DNA of 33,533 nucleotides, taken from Ruminiclostridium sp. Its GTDB lineage: Bacteria > Bacillota > Clostridia > DSM-8532. Below, in pieces: positions 1 through 10,037 of the stretch. The stretch lies in NCBI GenBank assembly GCA_012523055.1, contig JAAYJG010000322.1, positions 1 through 33,533 of the forward strand, read 5' to 3'. The translations under genes and the position numbers were made by a program. Position 1 is the first letter of the stretch, and each line of letters starts with the position of its first letter. The notes under the pieces were generated by a model, which did not search any database, had not been told where the DNA came from, and worked only from the letters and a program-made list of their open reading frames with translations.

Positions 1-326
1 CCTGACCTTGATAAATTCATTAGTGGAAAGCTATACAGGGTTGGATTTATATGTAAAAGTTTATAGATGATTTTGATTACTACAAAAAAATTGCCGTCAA
101 TGGCTTGACAGAAACTATTTGAGAAGACCTATTTGCGTTATTGCTTGTGTTGATGTAATGTAATTATATGAGAGTTTAACATCGGATACCAAGAGAAGAT
201 TCCATATTAAAACGCTCATCGCACTTGTGGTGTATCCCAGTTTGTTGATATTAACTACCATATAAGGGTGCGTAACCACACAAGGTGTATTCTCCAATTA
301 AGAAAAAGAAGCAGGAGCTGAGTTCA

Positions 327-1070
327 TTGGAAAACATTCGGAAGGCACTAGAACTGGTGCACACAGCAAAAAGTCTGGTCATATTAACAGGAGCAGGAGC
401 GTCAACCGAGAGCGGTATTCCGGATTTCCGGTCATCCAGTGGTCTTTATAATAAACCCAAGCGATACGATTATCCTGCCGAGGTTTTACTAAGCCACAGT
501 TTTTTTGTTGAACACACAGACATCTTTTATGAGTATTATTTCAGTAACCTTGTATATAAGGATGCAAAACCCAATGATTGTCATATTGCTCTTGCTGAAA
601 TGGAACAGCTTTGCAATGTAAAGGCAGTTATTACTCAGAACATCGACGGGCTGCATCAGCAAGCAGGTTCTTCGAATGTCATTGAACTTCATGGTACCAT
701 AAAACGATATCATTGTATGAAGTGCAACAAACCATATTCGCTTGAGGAGCTTGAACCTTCATCCGTGCCGTTATGTACTCAATGCGGAGGAATCATTAAA
801 CCTGATGTGGTGTTATATGAAGAACCCTTAAATGAAAATGACCTGATGAATGCGATACAACAGACCGCTGCTGCCGATGTCCTGCTTGTAATCGGTACAA
901 GCCTTACAGTTTATCCTGCAGCCGGGCTGTTGAATTATTACAAAGGCAATAAGCTGATTATTATGAATATGAGCCAAACACCGTTTGATAACAGCGCCAA
1001 AGTTATCATTCGTGATAAAGCGGGGAGGAGCATGAAAAAGGTTGTGTCACTGCTTAAGGAGAACCATTAG
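327..1070 (+). CDS. cobB: Sir2-family NAD-dependent protein deacylase
   Basis: GAGASTESGIPDFRS, TQNIDGLH, HG and two CxxC Zn pairs (CMKC, CTQC), GTSLTVYPA. The ORF track starts at GTG 285; the TTG at 327 after AGGAG looks a better start. Confidence 0.9.
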   Translation: MENIRKALELVHTAKSLVILTGAGASTESGIPDFRSSSGLYNKPKRYDYPAEVLLSHSFFVEHTDIFYEYYFSNLVYKDAKPNDCHIALAEMEQLCNVKAVITQNIDGLHQQAGSSNVIELHGTIKRYHCMKCNKPYSLEELEPSSVPLCTQCGGIIKPDVVLYEEPLNENDLMNAIQQTAAADVLLVIGTSLTVYPAAGLLNYYKGNKLIIMNMSQTPFDNSAKVIIRDKAGRSMKKVVSLLKENH

Positions 1071-1132
1071 GTGGTTTTCTTTATAACGAGGCTCCAGGAT
1101 GTTCAACGGTTTAGAACATAAAGGGAGAACTC

Positions 1133-1636
1133 ATGTTTCATTTTAAAAATATAAATATCAACGATAAAAAAGAGTTCTATCATCAAATAAACACATGCCT
1201 TTTAAGTATGATCCAAGATGAACCGGATTGGCTGGCCGGTCTTGCCAATGCATCAGCCTTACTATACCAGTTAATGCCCGAAATAAATTGGGCAGGGTTC
1301 TATTTAGACAAGGGCGAAGAACTGGTGCTCGGACCATTTCAGGGAAAACCTGCCTGTATCCGCATCGCCTTTGGCAGAGGGGTTTGCGGTACAGCTGCAA
1401 AAACCGGGAAGATACAGATAGTTGATGATGTTAACCTGTTTCCAGGGCATATTGCCTGCGACAGTGAATCTCAATCTGAGATTGTCCTGCCTGTGTTTCA
1501 GCACCAAAGGTTAATCGGAGTGCTTGATATAGACAGCCCGGTAAAAGCCAGGTTCGATCAGGAAGATACAAATGGTTTGGTTCAGTTCATCGATATCCTG
1601 AACCAATGTCTAAAATGGCCTGAGAATTTTAAATAG
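1133..1636 (+). CDS. msrC: GAF-domain free methionine-(R)-sulfoxide reductase
   Basis: NWAGFYL, LVLGPFQGKPACIRI, GRGVCGTAA, HIACDSESQSEIVLPV, GVLDIDSP are typical of the fRMsr family. Confidence 0.88.
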   Translation: MFHFKNININDKKEFYHQINTCLLSMIQDEPDWLAGLANASALLYQLMPEINWAGFYLDKGEELVLGPFQGKPACIRIAFGRGVCGTAAKTGKIQIVDDVNLFPGHIACDSESQSEIVLPVFQHQRLIGVLDIDSPVKARFDQEDTNGLVQFIDILNQCLKWPENFK

Positions 1637-1922
1637 TGTGTATAAACCCTTACGATCGTTCAGATGATGACGTTTCCCATCTATTTGCCAAACACATGAC
1701 ATTAAGCATAGACTCAGGATTCTTGCTCATCCATGAAATTATCTTGACCATATCCAGATTCAGGAATACTATTAAAGTACTTAACGACATGCGTCTAGAT
1801 CACCCCAGCATATGTACTTGTCGCAAAATAATGATGGAAAAGAAGAAGTTCTACGAGATATGATGCCTTAGAACCCCCATCCTGGCGATATATTTACAAG
1901 GTTCTCTTTAGGAGAAATTATT

Positions 1923-2540
1923 ATGAATATTTATCTTGTGAGGCATGGTCAAAAAATGGAAGATGATAAAAACCACGAGTCACTTGAACTTACAGACAGA
2001 GGTTTTATTCAGGCTGATATAGTAGGGAAAAGGCTAAAAAATTATAACATTGATAAAATATATTCAAGTAATATGAAAAGAGCTATTCAAACTGCAGAAA
2101 CAATAAATAATCACTTAAATGTAGAAATTACCATCAGTAATGATATTAGAGAGATCCATATGGGAGTTTGCGATACAAAAGGTTGGGCATATTTACAAGA
2201 AAAATATCCGGATTTTATCAAAGAGTTCAATAAGCATGAAACCGATTTAAGATATCCGCCTGATGGAGAATGTGGAGAAGACGTATGGAACAGAGCAATG
2301 AATTTAATAAATGAAATTATTAATTCTGATTTAGAAAATGTAGTTGTTGTTACTCATGGTGGTGTTATTCGATCAATATTATGTGGGGTTTTACAACTTC
2401 ATCAAGCAAGGCGTTTCTGTTTAGGTGCACCGCCTGAGAATTGTAGTATAAGCATCATTAAATATAACAAAAACACGAACAAGTTTTGCTTACATAGTTT
2501 CAACGATTATGCCCATTTAGATGGCTGCCCTCCACAATAG
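1923..2540 (+). CDS. Histidine phosphatase (phosphoglycerate mutase-like) family protein
   Basis: N-terminal YLVRHGQ, SSNMKRAIQTAE, VVTHGGVIR. Confidence 0.9.
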   Translation: MNIYLVRHGQKMEDDKNHESLELTDRGFIQADIVGKRLKNYNIDKIYSSNMKRAIQTAETINNHLNVEITISNDIREIHMGVCDTKGWAYLQEKYPDFIKEFNKHETDLRYPPDGECGEDVWNRAMNLINEIINSDLENVVVVTHGGVIRSILCGVLQLHQARRFCLGAPPENCSISIIKYNKNTNKFCLHSFNDYAHLDGCPPQ

Positions 2541-2726
2541 TGCGGGGATGTAACATTTATGGCGCAGATAATATATGTTATGCTTTGTAGTTATTTGCTG
2601 ATATCTTTCATTTTGAGGAAAGGGGGCGGTTTCAATAAAGTGGCAAGAGTTAACTATTTGCCATTATGACTAATTGTATCATCACGCCGTTTTGTAAAAA
2701 GCATTTGGGATTTTAACCCTTCTACT

Positions 2727-2896
2727 TTATAACAACGTAAGCGATTGCTTGCAATCGCAACACACTGTTATATCGAGGCGGGAGATATGCTCGTCGCCTG
2801 ATTAAGGTAATCGGTACCCGCCACCACACGTTTTTCAGCCCTTGGCTGAAAATACGTTAAGAGGTGGGGCGGGGACCCATCTAGGCCTCGTTATAT
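2727..2896. repeat. Intergenic structured repeat, copy E1 (modular hairpin plus conserved core)
   Basis: Core TATATCGAGGCGGGAGATATGCTCG...GGTACCCGCCACCACACGTTTTTCAGCC...GGCCTCGTTATAT is nearly identical to 11311-11441. Nested inverted repeats throughout. Confidence 0.85.
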
Positions 2897-2929
2897 TTTG
2901 CTCATTTGGTGGAAACAGGAGAATTGAAA

Positions 2930-3748
2930 ATGATAAGAGCTATGTTTTTTGATCTGGATGGTACGCTGCTAAACAGCGATCGGATTATAACCCAACAAAC
3001 AATATTGACTCTTGAAAGATGTAAAGAAAGCGGAATAGGACTCTTTATCGCCACTGCACGGCCACCGCTTTTAGAGCGAATGCTTTCCTGGGATGAAAAC
3101 ACTATGTCTCTTTTTGACGGAGGCGTATACTATAACGGAGGCTGTATAATAATAAACGAGCAAAAAGATTACTTGTTTATGTCTGATGAAATAGTCCAGA
3201 AAACCATAGAATATGTATTCAAAGATGATAACCTAAATATTACATTACAATTGGAAGGCGAAAAACATGCATTACGGTTTCCCCTTGAAGATAAATATTT
3301 CAAAAGCTGGGGTGTTAGTGCTGAATCTGTTCTTTCATTCAATCAAATTGGAAATCTCAAAACAGTAAAAATACTTATTTTTTATGATAACCTGATAGAT
3401 TCAGTGAAACCACTGAATGATGAGCTAATTGCTTGTTTAAAAGCACTATGCTATGATACAGCACAGTTTTATTTAACCGACAAGGGAAAATGTGTTCAAA
3501 TAATGGGAGAGACTGTTAATAAATTGCAGGGCATAGAGAAAATCCGAAAATGTTTAGGTCTCCAAAAAGATGAAATAGCAGTCTTCGGAGATGACGTCAA
3601 TGACATCGAAATGCTGTCAGAATACAAGTATAGCGTAGCCATGGGAAATGCTGAATGTCATGTGAAAGATGCAGCAGGATTTGTAACTAGTGATAACGAC
3701 AGTGATGGTATTCATCATGCTATATGCAGCATTCTCCGGCTTATATAG
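2930..3748 (+). CDS. HAD-family hydrolase, Cof-like subfamily
   Basis: FFDLDGTLLNSD, ATARPP, FGDDVNDIEMLSEYKYSVAMGNA. Start chosen at ATG 2930 after AGGAG. Confidence 0.9.
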   Translation: MIRAMFFDLDGTLLNSDRIITQQTILTLERCKESGIGLFIATARPPLLERMLSWDENTMSLFDGGVYYNGGCIIINEQKDYLFMSDEIVQKTIEYVFKDDNLNITLQLEGEKHALRFPLEDKYFKSWGVSAESVLSFNQIGNLKTVKILIFYDNLIDSVKPLNDELIACLKALCYDTAQFYLTDKGKCVQIMGETVNKLQGIEKIRKCLGLQKDEIAVFGDDVNDIEMLSEYKYSVAMGNAECHVKDAAGFVTSDNDSDGIHHAICSILRLI

Positions 3749-3925
3749 CTGCTCATTCAAAAAAGCAGAGAAAATGTTGTTTATTGGTTTGACATTTGAA
3801 CCTCTCCCACTGAATACACAATTTGAAGGTGAGGATTCTTGCTTCCTCGAGTTCTTAATTTGTTGTGTACCAGTGGACGGAAAAATAATGAAGTAAAACG
3901 GTTACGTGTTTTATAGTGAGGATTT

Positions 3926-4417
3926 ATGCAAAATATTGTTTTAATAGGTATGCCAGGGGTAGGTAAAAGCACAATAGGAGTAATTCTGGCAAAAACACTT
4001 GGAATGAGTTTTATTGATACTGACCTCATTATTCAGGAAAATGAGGGTAAGCTGCTGCAAGAAATTATTAAGAAGGACGGACTTGACAGGTTTCTTGGTA
4101 TTGAAGAAAAGGTAATGATGTCAATAAGAAGCTTCAATACAGTAATTGCTACAGGAGGAAGCGCGATTTACAGTAATAAAGGGATGCAATCTTTAAAGAG
4201 TAATGGTATCGCTTGTTACCTAAAGCTACCGATAAAAGAAATACAGCAGAGGATTAATAATATTACAACACGTGGAATTGTTATGAAAGAGAATCAGAGC
4301 TTTTATGAACTATATATGGAAAGAAAGCCTTTATATGAGCGGTATGCAGATATCATAATTGACTGTACCGATAAAAGTATGGAATGTATCGTTAGTGAGA
4401 TAAAAAGCAAATTATGA
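3926..4417 (+). CDS. aroK: Shikimate kinase-like P-loop kinase
   Basis: GMPGVGKST, FIDTDLIIQ, ATGGSAIY, RKPLYERYAD. Confidence 0.75.
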   Translation: MQNIVLIGMPGVGKSTIGVILAKTLGMSFIDTDLIIQENEGKLLQEIIKKDGLDRFLGIEEKVMMSIRSFNTVIATGGSAIYSNKGMQSLKSNGIACYLKLPIKEIQQRINNITTRGIVMKENQSFYELYMERKPLYERYADIIIDCTDKSMECIVSEIKSKL

Positions 4418-4488
4418 TAGATAGAGAATGAAATGCATGATTATAGGTAAAACATTCGATAATTAATAATAGGTGTGTGAGGTTTTTT

Positions 4489-5058
4489 ATGGAAATCAAG
4501 ACGAACAGGCTGATCTTAAGAGAGTTTGAAGTTAACGATTTTTTAGCTGTACATGAATATGCGTCAAATCTTGATAATGTTAAGTATATGGTTTTTGGCC
4601 CAAATGATGAAAAAGCAACAGAATCGTTTATTAATGAATGCATCAAACGGCAAGACGAATCACCACGTTTACATTATGATTTTGCTATTACGCTTAAATC
4701 TACTGGCCAACTAATAGGTGCATGCGGTATTTATTTGGAAGATGACTCAGCTCAGGCGTCTTTGGGATGGATCCTAAACAAAAAATATTGGAAACAAGGC
4801 TACATGCCAGAAGCTGCTAACACTCTACTGTCTTTTGGATTTGAAAAGCTAAAGCTACATCGAATATATGCATCGTGTAATGCAGAAAATTATGGCTCCT
4901 ACAGAGTTATGGAAAAATGCGGTATGCGCAGGGAAGCGCACTTTATAAAGAATAGACGTGGTAGAAAAGGTATTGATGCTGAGTGGTTGAGTGAATACAT
5001 TTATGCGATTTTAGACAGTGAATGGAAAACGAATTCCCAAGTTTCAACTACAATGTAA
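4489..5058 (+). CDS. GNAT N-acetyltransferase (RimJ/RimL type)
   Basis: METKTNRLILREF-like N-terminus (MEIKTNRLILREFEVND), IGACGIYL, LHRIYASCNAENYGSYRVMEKCGMRREA. Confidence 0.9.
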   Translation: MEIKTNRLILREFEVNDFLAVHEYASNLDNVKYMVFGPNDEKATESFINECIKRQDESPRLHYDFAITLKSTGQLIGACGIYLEDDSAQASLGWILNKKYWKQGYMPEAANTLLSFGFEKLKLHRIYASCNAENYGSYRVMEKCGMRREAHFIKNRRGRKGIDAEWLSEYIYAILDSEWKTNSQVSTTM

Positions 5059-5228
5059 ACAGAAATTTGTATAGCTACCAAGGAGATGAGCCATTGACCC
5101 GGTTCAGCGGCGTCGGGTATGAAAAAGCGCTATATATAGATAAGCTGATGAGTTCAATAGATTGTATGAAACCATAATATTTTGTCTTATTGAGCTTAGC
5201 TTCGTTTAGAAAACAAGGAGGAAACGTT

Positions 5229-6455
5229 ATGCTAAAGGATGTTACTTGCGCAGCGTTTTCACAGATTGATATTACACCTGAATTTCAGACATCGTTGGTG
5301 GGGTTTTACAGGCCAGATAGCCGTTCCCAAGGTGTGCAACATCGTCTTTATGCGCAGACCATATTATTTCAAACTAAAAATGAGAGCTTTTGTTTGATTA
5401 CAATAGACAACCTGGGGTTAACGATTCCACTGGCACGTATCGTTCGTACAAAAGTATCAAAAATTTTAAACACCGACATATCTCATGTTATGCTTAACTT
5501 TTCACATACGCATTCAGCCCCGGAACCAACACCATATGCGTTAAATGGAGAAAAATATTTTGATTTTCTGTGTGTGCAGATAGTACAATGCGTTATAACA
5601 GCAAAGGAAAAAATTTCTCCTTGTAAGGTTAGTTGGGCATTGACTGAAGCTGATATTGGAGAAAACCGCAGAGACGGTTGTATAGTAACAGACAATCGAC
5701 TTGGAGCGTTAATGGTGTCTGAGGCAAATAGCAGTAAGCCTATTGTTATGATAATGCGGATTGCCGCCCATGCCAATGTGCTTAAGGAATCTACAATTTC
5801 CAGCGATTTCATTGGCGTAGCGCGTGAAAAGCTTCAACGTTTCCTGGGGTATCCTGTTATGGTTTTGCAGGGAGCAGCAGGAAACCTTAAACCATTGGGT
5901 GTTCCAAAGATTGGCGGAGGCAGTCTCGATGACATATGCAGGATTTCTGACATACTTGTTTCTGCTGCACAAAAGCTGCAATTTACACTACAGGATATTT
6001 ATGATATTCGAATGTTTTCAAGGGAAATGACATTTATTGCAGATGTTCCGACCAAAGAGGAAGCAGACAGTATAACCGCATATGCTCCTTGGGCAGACGC
6101 CACAGAATGGCTTTATTCCTGCGAGGAACTGCGCAATAGAGGGCAAAAGACACAGGAACTAACTGCAGAGATCAACTTTTTTGTGTTGAATCAAGGCTGT
6201 ATCTGCGGTGTTGCAGAGGAGATCTTCTGTGAACTTGCGCTTGATGCTAAAGAACGTACCGGCAACCCGTTATTTTTCCTGAATGGGTATACAAACGGCT
6301 GTACGGGCTATCTTCCAAGTCGTACAGAGTGGCATAAGGGTGGATATGAAGTATTATTCAGTAATTTCATCTATCATAAGTATCATGGGCATGTCATGCC
6401 ATACCGAGCAGAGACGGCAGACCAAATTGTGGATTTAGTTGTCAATGGATGGTAA
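5229..6455 (+). CDS. Neutral/alkaline ceramidase N-terminal-domain-like protein
   Basis: DITP, GVQHRLYAQ, NFSHTHSAP, VLQGAAGNLKP. AAGGAGG SD before ATG 5229. Confidence 0.7.
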   Translation: MLKDVTCAAFSQIDITPEFQTSLVGFYRPDSRSQGVQHRLYAQTILFQTKNESFCLITIDNLGLTIPLARIVRTKVSKILNTDISHVMLNFSHTHSAPEPTPYALNGEKYFDFLCVQIVQCVITAKEKISPCKVSWALTEADIGENRRDGCIVTDNRLGALMVSEANSSKPIVMIMRIAAHANVLKESTISSDFIGVAREKLQRFLGYPVMVLQGAAGNLKPLGVPKIGGGSLDDICRISDILVSAAQKLQFTLQDIYDIRMFSREMTFIADVPTKEEADSITAYAPWADATEWLYSCEELRNRGQKTQELTAEINFFVLNQGCICGVAEEIFCELALDAKERTGNPLFFLNGYTNGCTGYLPSRTEWHKGGYEVLFSNFIYHKYHGHVMPYRAETADQIVDLVVNGW

Positions 6456-6462
6456 TGTAATA

Positions 6463-6552
6463 GAGTCTGAAATTTACATTGATTCTCGTGAAAGGAATAT
6501 TGATGGAATACAAGTATAATACTCTGTTACCTGCGAAACAAATTTCAGACTC
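6463..6552. repeat. 13-bp perfect inverted repeat (GAGTCTGAAATTT / AAATTTCAGACTC) flanking 64 nt
   Basis: Read directly from the sequence: arms 6463-6475 and 6540-6552. Confidence 0.85.
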
Positions 6553-6614
6553 AAGATAATCTATAGGGCGAAATAATTCTTTTTAACTGAGGTATTAATA
6601 AAAGGATGTTAATT

Positions 6615-7385
6615 ATGAATTGGTCAAAACATCATGAGGTAAATCATATAATAGAAAAATTACTGAATGGCCATCGGCAAGTCTTTGGAGATAAGATGGA
6701 AGGCTTTTACTTGTATGGATCGTTAATCTGGGGTGACTTTGACATTGACTCCAGCGATATAGATACATTATGTGCATTAACCACCGAGGTGAAACCTGAG
6801 GAGATTGAGCATCTTCGCATGATGCACGAAGAAATAGCGAATGAAAGCCCACTGTGGAGAGATCGTATTGAAGTACATTATGCATCACTCGAAGGTCTGA
6901 AGAATTTCCGCAAGTTCTCATCCAAGATGGGGAATATTTCTCCCGGAGAACCCCTCCATATCATTGATGCAGGGATTGATTGGCTCGATGAATGGTATTG
7001 TGTACAAGAATATGCCGTCACGCTTTTTGGCATTGATAAGTCGGAAGTAATACCACACATAGAGAAGTCCGAGTTTATTCAAACAATTTGTGGCTATGCG
7101 CAAAGTTTTCGGGAACGCATTCAGGCAAGCAAGCATTGTCGCTATAGCCAGGCTTATGCGATCCTAACTGTGTGCCGTGCTCTTTATACGTTAAGAAACG
7201 AAGAGCAAGCCTCAAAGCTTACGGCGGCTCGTTGGGCTATAAATTTTCTGCCAGAATATCGAAATATTATCAGTGATGCGCTTATATGGCGTCACGAACG
7301 CAACGCATCTGTTCAGAATCCGTTCGAAACATACGTTTTGGCCGAGAAGTTCGTAAATGATATTGTTGGCCGGTTCTTCGACTGA
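6615..7385 (+). CDS. Nucleotidyltransferase / AadA-like (DUF4111-type) aminoglycoside adenylyltransferase homolog
   Basis: GFYLYGSLIWGDFDIDSSDID nucleotidyltransferase motif; helical C-terminal region with LTVCRALYTLRN. Confidence 0.7.
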   Translation: MNWSKHHEVNHIIEKLLNGHRQVFGDKMEGFYLYGSLIWGDFDIDSSDIDTLCALTTEVKPEEIEHLRMMHEEIANESPLWRDRIEVHYASLEGLKNFRKFSSKMGNISPGEPLHIIDAGIDWLDEWYCVQEYAVTLFGIDKSEVIPHIEKSEFIQTICGYAQSFRERIQASKHCRYSQAYAILTVCRALYTLRNEEQASKLTAARWAINFLPEYRNIISDALIWRHERNASVQNPFETYVLAEKFVNDIVGRFFD

Positions 7386-7462
7386 TACAGGAAAAGTGGA
7401 ATTCGACGAGGACTGCTAAGCCTTATATCAGTGCAATGCAAATGACACAGGAGAAAAAAACA

Positions 7463-8320
7463 ATGCGATCAGAGCAGGAAATGTTTGATTTAATACTTGA
7501 TATTGCCGAAATGGATGCGCGTATCCGGGCAGTTTGCATGAATGGTTCAAGAGCGAACCCGAATGTTGCTAAAGATAAATATCGAGATTATGATATCGTA
7601 TATGTTGTAACTGAAACAGGATCATTCTTGAAAGACAAGAGTTGGATTTCACGGTTTGGGGATATCGCTATCGTTCAGGAACCTGATTCAAATGACCTTG
7701 GCTGGGGGCAAAAGGCCGACTACAGCCGTTCTTACTGTTGGCTGATGCTTTTTAAGGACGGAAATCGGATTGATTTACATATACAAATCAAAGAAGCCAT
7801 GGAGGAAGAGTATACGACAGATAGTTTAACCATTCCACTTCTGGATAAGGACAATATTCTTCCACCCATCCCGCCATCAAACGATAAGGGATATTGGGTA
7901 AAAAAACCGACAAAGCCGCAATATGATGGATGCTGTAACGAGTTTTGGTGGTGCCTGAACAATGTTGCAAAGGGGATCGTTCGTGATCAATTTCCTTATG
8001 CAATGCGAATGTACCATGAAACCGTGCATGCAGAGCTTGACAAAATGCTTGAGTGGTATATTGGTGTAAATTCAGGGTTTACCGTAACGGTTGGAATGTG
8101 GGGCAAATACTTTAAAAAATATCTGCCGGACGAACTATATCAGCTTTATACAAAAACATATTCTAGCTTCGAGGTGCTTTGGACAACCATTTTCGCGGCA
8201 TGTGAACTTTTCCGCACGGTAGCTCCTTTGGTAGGTAAACACTTTGGCTATGTTTATAACAAAAGTGACGATGATAACATGATGAACTATTTGATAAAGA
8301 TGAGGAACAATGAATTCTGA
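7463..8320 (+). CDS. Aminoglycoside 6-adenylyltransferase-like (ANT(6)/AadE family)
   Basis: MRSEQEMFDLIL, RAVCMNGSRANPN, DKYRDYDIVYVV, EFWWCLNNVAKGI, KYLP. Confidence 0.9.
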   Translation: MRSEQEMFDLILDIAEMDARIRAVCMNGSRANPNVAKDKYRDYDIVYVVTETGSFLKDKSWISRFGDIAIVQEPDSNDLGWGQKADYSRSYCWLMLFKDGNRIDLHIQIKEAMEEEYTTDSLTIPLLDKDNILPPIPPSNDKGYWVKKPTKPQYDGCCNEFWWCLNNVAKGIVRDQFPYAMRMYHETVHAELDKMLEWYIGVNSGFTVTVGMWGKYFKKYLPDELYQLYTKTYSSFEVLWTTIFAACELFRTVAPLVGKHFGYVYNKSDDDNMMNYLIKMRNNEF

Positions 8321-8362
8321 AAAACATGCTGTATCAGGGCGGTTCAAATCCCATGCGGCACT

Positions 8363-9166
8363 TTACGCTCCAGTAATGGTTTGGAATTTGCTTTGAGCAT
8401 GGTTCCAGCGCCCATATAACAGCGCTGCTACCCATGAGCGAGGCACTAGTTTGCCCAGAAAAGAAAGAAGCCTGTTTATTTTGCCAGGAACATAGATACT
8501 TTTTCCGGCCAGTGCATGGTCAAGCGATTTGCGGGCAACGCTCTCTATCGGGATTGTAGTTGCGTTCCCCAGGACACCCTGAACATTGATTCTCTGGACA
8601 ACCTCTAGTGTGGTAGCCATCCCTGCGGGGCACAAGGCCATGACATCAACATTTTCTCTTTTCAGTTCCTGGCGCAGTGAAATGGAAAAATCAAGCAAAA
8701 AACGCTTGGAAGCAGCGTATGTGGCTTTCAGGGGCATTGGAAACAATGATGCAAGGCTGGACACAAACATAATTGTGAAGCGCATGGCAGGCCTTCTGCG
8801 CTTCAGAAGGGCATGGGTAATACGCAAAGTGGCGGCGTTGTTTAACAAGACGATCTTTACGAGGTTCTCTCTTTCGTGTCCCATGAATCCACCCTCAAAA
8901 TCCATCCCTGCAACGTTCAGGAGCATGTCAAACTGAATATTGCTCCTGTCCATAACGCTGAGCATTTCATCAACACTTTCAGCACTGGTGAGGTCGCAGG
9001 CTTTCGATGCAACTGTAACATTGAATTGCCTTTCTAATCCACGCTTGATACAAAGCAATCCATCCTCATTGATATCTGTTAAAAACAGATTGTATCCGCG
9101 TCTGCCGCATTCATTTGCAAGCGCACGGCCAAGGCCGCCGGCGGCGCCGGTAATCATTACATTCAT
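8363..9166 (-). CDS. SDR-family oxidoreductase
   Basis: TGAAGGLGRALA, LLNVAG, YAASKRFLLDFS, CPAGMATT. Start overlaps the stop of the upstream SDR. Confidence 0.88.
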   Translation of the reverse strand: MNVMITGAAGGLGRALANECGRRGYNLFLTDINEDGLLCIKRGLERQFNVTVASKACDLTSAESVDEMLSVMDRSNIQFDMLLNVAGMDFEGGFMGHERENLVKIVLLNNAATLRITHALLKRRRPAMRFTIMFVSSLASLFPMPLKATYAASKRFLLDFSISLRQELKRENVDVMALCPAGMATTLEVVQRINVQGVLGNATTIPIESVARKSLDHALAGKSIYVPGKINRLLSFLGKLVPRSWVAALLYGRWNHAQSKFQTITGA

Positions 9167-10023
9167 CTCAAAACCTCCTGTTCATAATGAACACCGCAGA
9201 GCCGTTCGCTTAATTCAAACAGCCTGTCTGCGTTTTCACGGGTGACCTGCTTACTAAAGTCCTTCACTTTTAGATGGGAATAATATAATCCATCCGGTGC
9301 TGTTTTTGGATCACATAGAAACGCATAGGTTTTAGCGGGAATGGTAGGAGATAAACCGCGCTTCTTGCGAAGAGCCCAAATGCTGTTGACAAGACCGCTG
9401 GTTTCCTTATTGCCGATATCCGTGTTTACCAAGCCGGGATCCACAACATAAGCATGAATGCCCGCTGACACAAGGCGATCGTTTAAGCCTTTTGCAAACA
9501 GAATATTGCATAGCTTTGACTGTTTATAAGCTGTAAGAGGGTTATACAAGCGGCTTAGCATGATGTTGTTCCAGTGCATCGAAATGCCCTTGTGAGATTC
9601 ACTTCCTGTCATGATCACACGCCCATGTGCTTTTCTCAAAGCTGGCAGCAGCAGATATGTCAGAAGAAACCCGGCAAGATGGTTCAGAGCGAATTGTTGT
9701 TCATAGCCTTCTTCAGTAGTCATATACCAGCTTCTGACACATCCGGCATTATTGATAAGCGCAGAAAGCTCTCCATCACTTGTTTTTTCCAGATAAGAAG
9801 TTATTTCTTCCGCAACACGAGTGACTTCACGCTGTTGCAGTAAGTCTGCCAGAAAGAATGTAATCTTCGCATCAGGGTTTTCAGATAGTATGCTTTCTTT
9901 TGCACGGTTGCAGTTGATTTCATTATGCCCAACACCAAGAATATTGATCCCCTGACGAGTTAGAAGCCGTGTGGTTTCCAGTCCGATGCCGGAAGACGCG
10001 CCGGTAATTACAATCGTTTTCAT
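9163..10023 (-). CDS. SDR-family oxidoreductase (retinol-dehydrogenase-like)
   Basis: TGASSGIGLETTRLL, INNAGC, YKQSKLCNILFAKGL, DPGLVNTDI. ATG at 10023 after GGAGG is preferred over the track start at 10080. Confidence 0.9.
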   Translation of the reverse strand: MKTIVITGASSGIGLETTRLLTRQGINILGVGHNEINCNRAKESILSENPDAKITFFLADLLQQREVTRVAEEITSYLEKTSDGELSALINNAGCVRSWYMTTEEGYEQQFALNHLAGFLLTYLLLPALRKAHGRVIMTGSESHKGISMHWNNIMLSRLYNPLTAYKQSKLCNILFAKGLNDRLVSAGIHAYVVDPGLVNTDIGNKETSGLVNSIWALRKKRGLSPTIPAKTYAFLCDPKTAPDGLYYSHLKVKDFSKQVTRENADRLFELSERLCGVHYEQEVLR

Positions 10024-10037
10024 GGTTACCTCCATTC

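Noticed and set aside
1636-1863. 75-aa ORF after msrC
   Set aside because: No SD, no recognisable family; could be decayed sequence but evidence is too thin to call a gene.
2551-2582. TAACATTTAT...ATAATATATGTTA hairpin after the histidine phosphatase, considered as an attC-like or regulatory site
   Set aside because: Short AT-rich dyad without integron features or a U-tract; common by chance at this composition.
5089-5178. Short TTG ORF after AAGGAG (LTRFSGVGYEKALYIDKLMSSIDCMKP*)
   Set aside because: Only 28 codons and no recognised parent gene; possibly a relic, not supportable.
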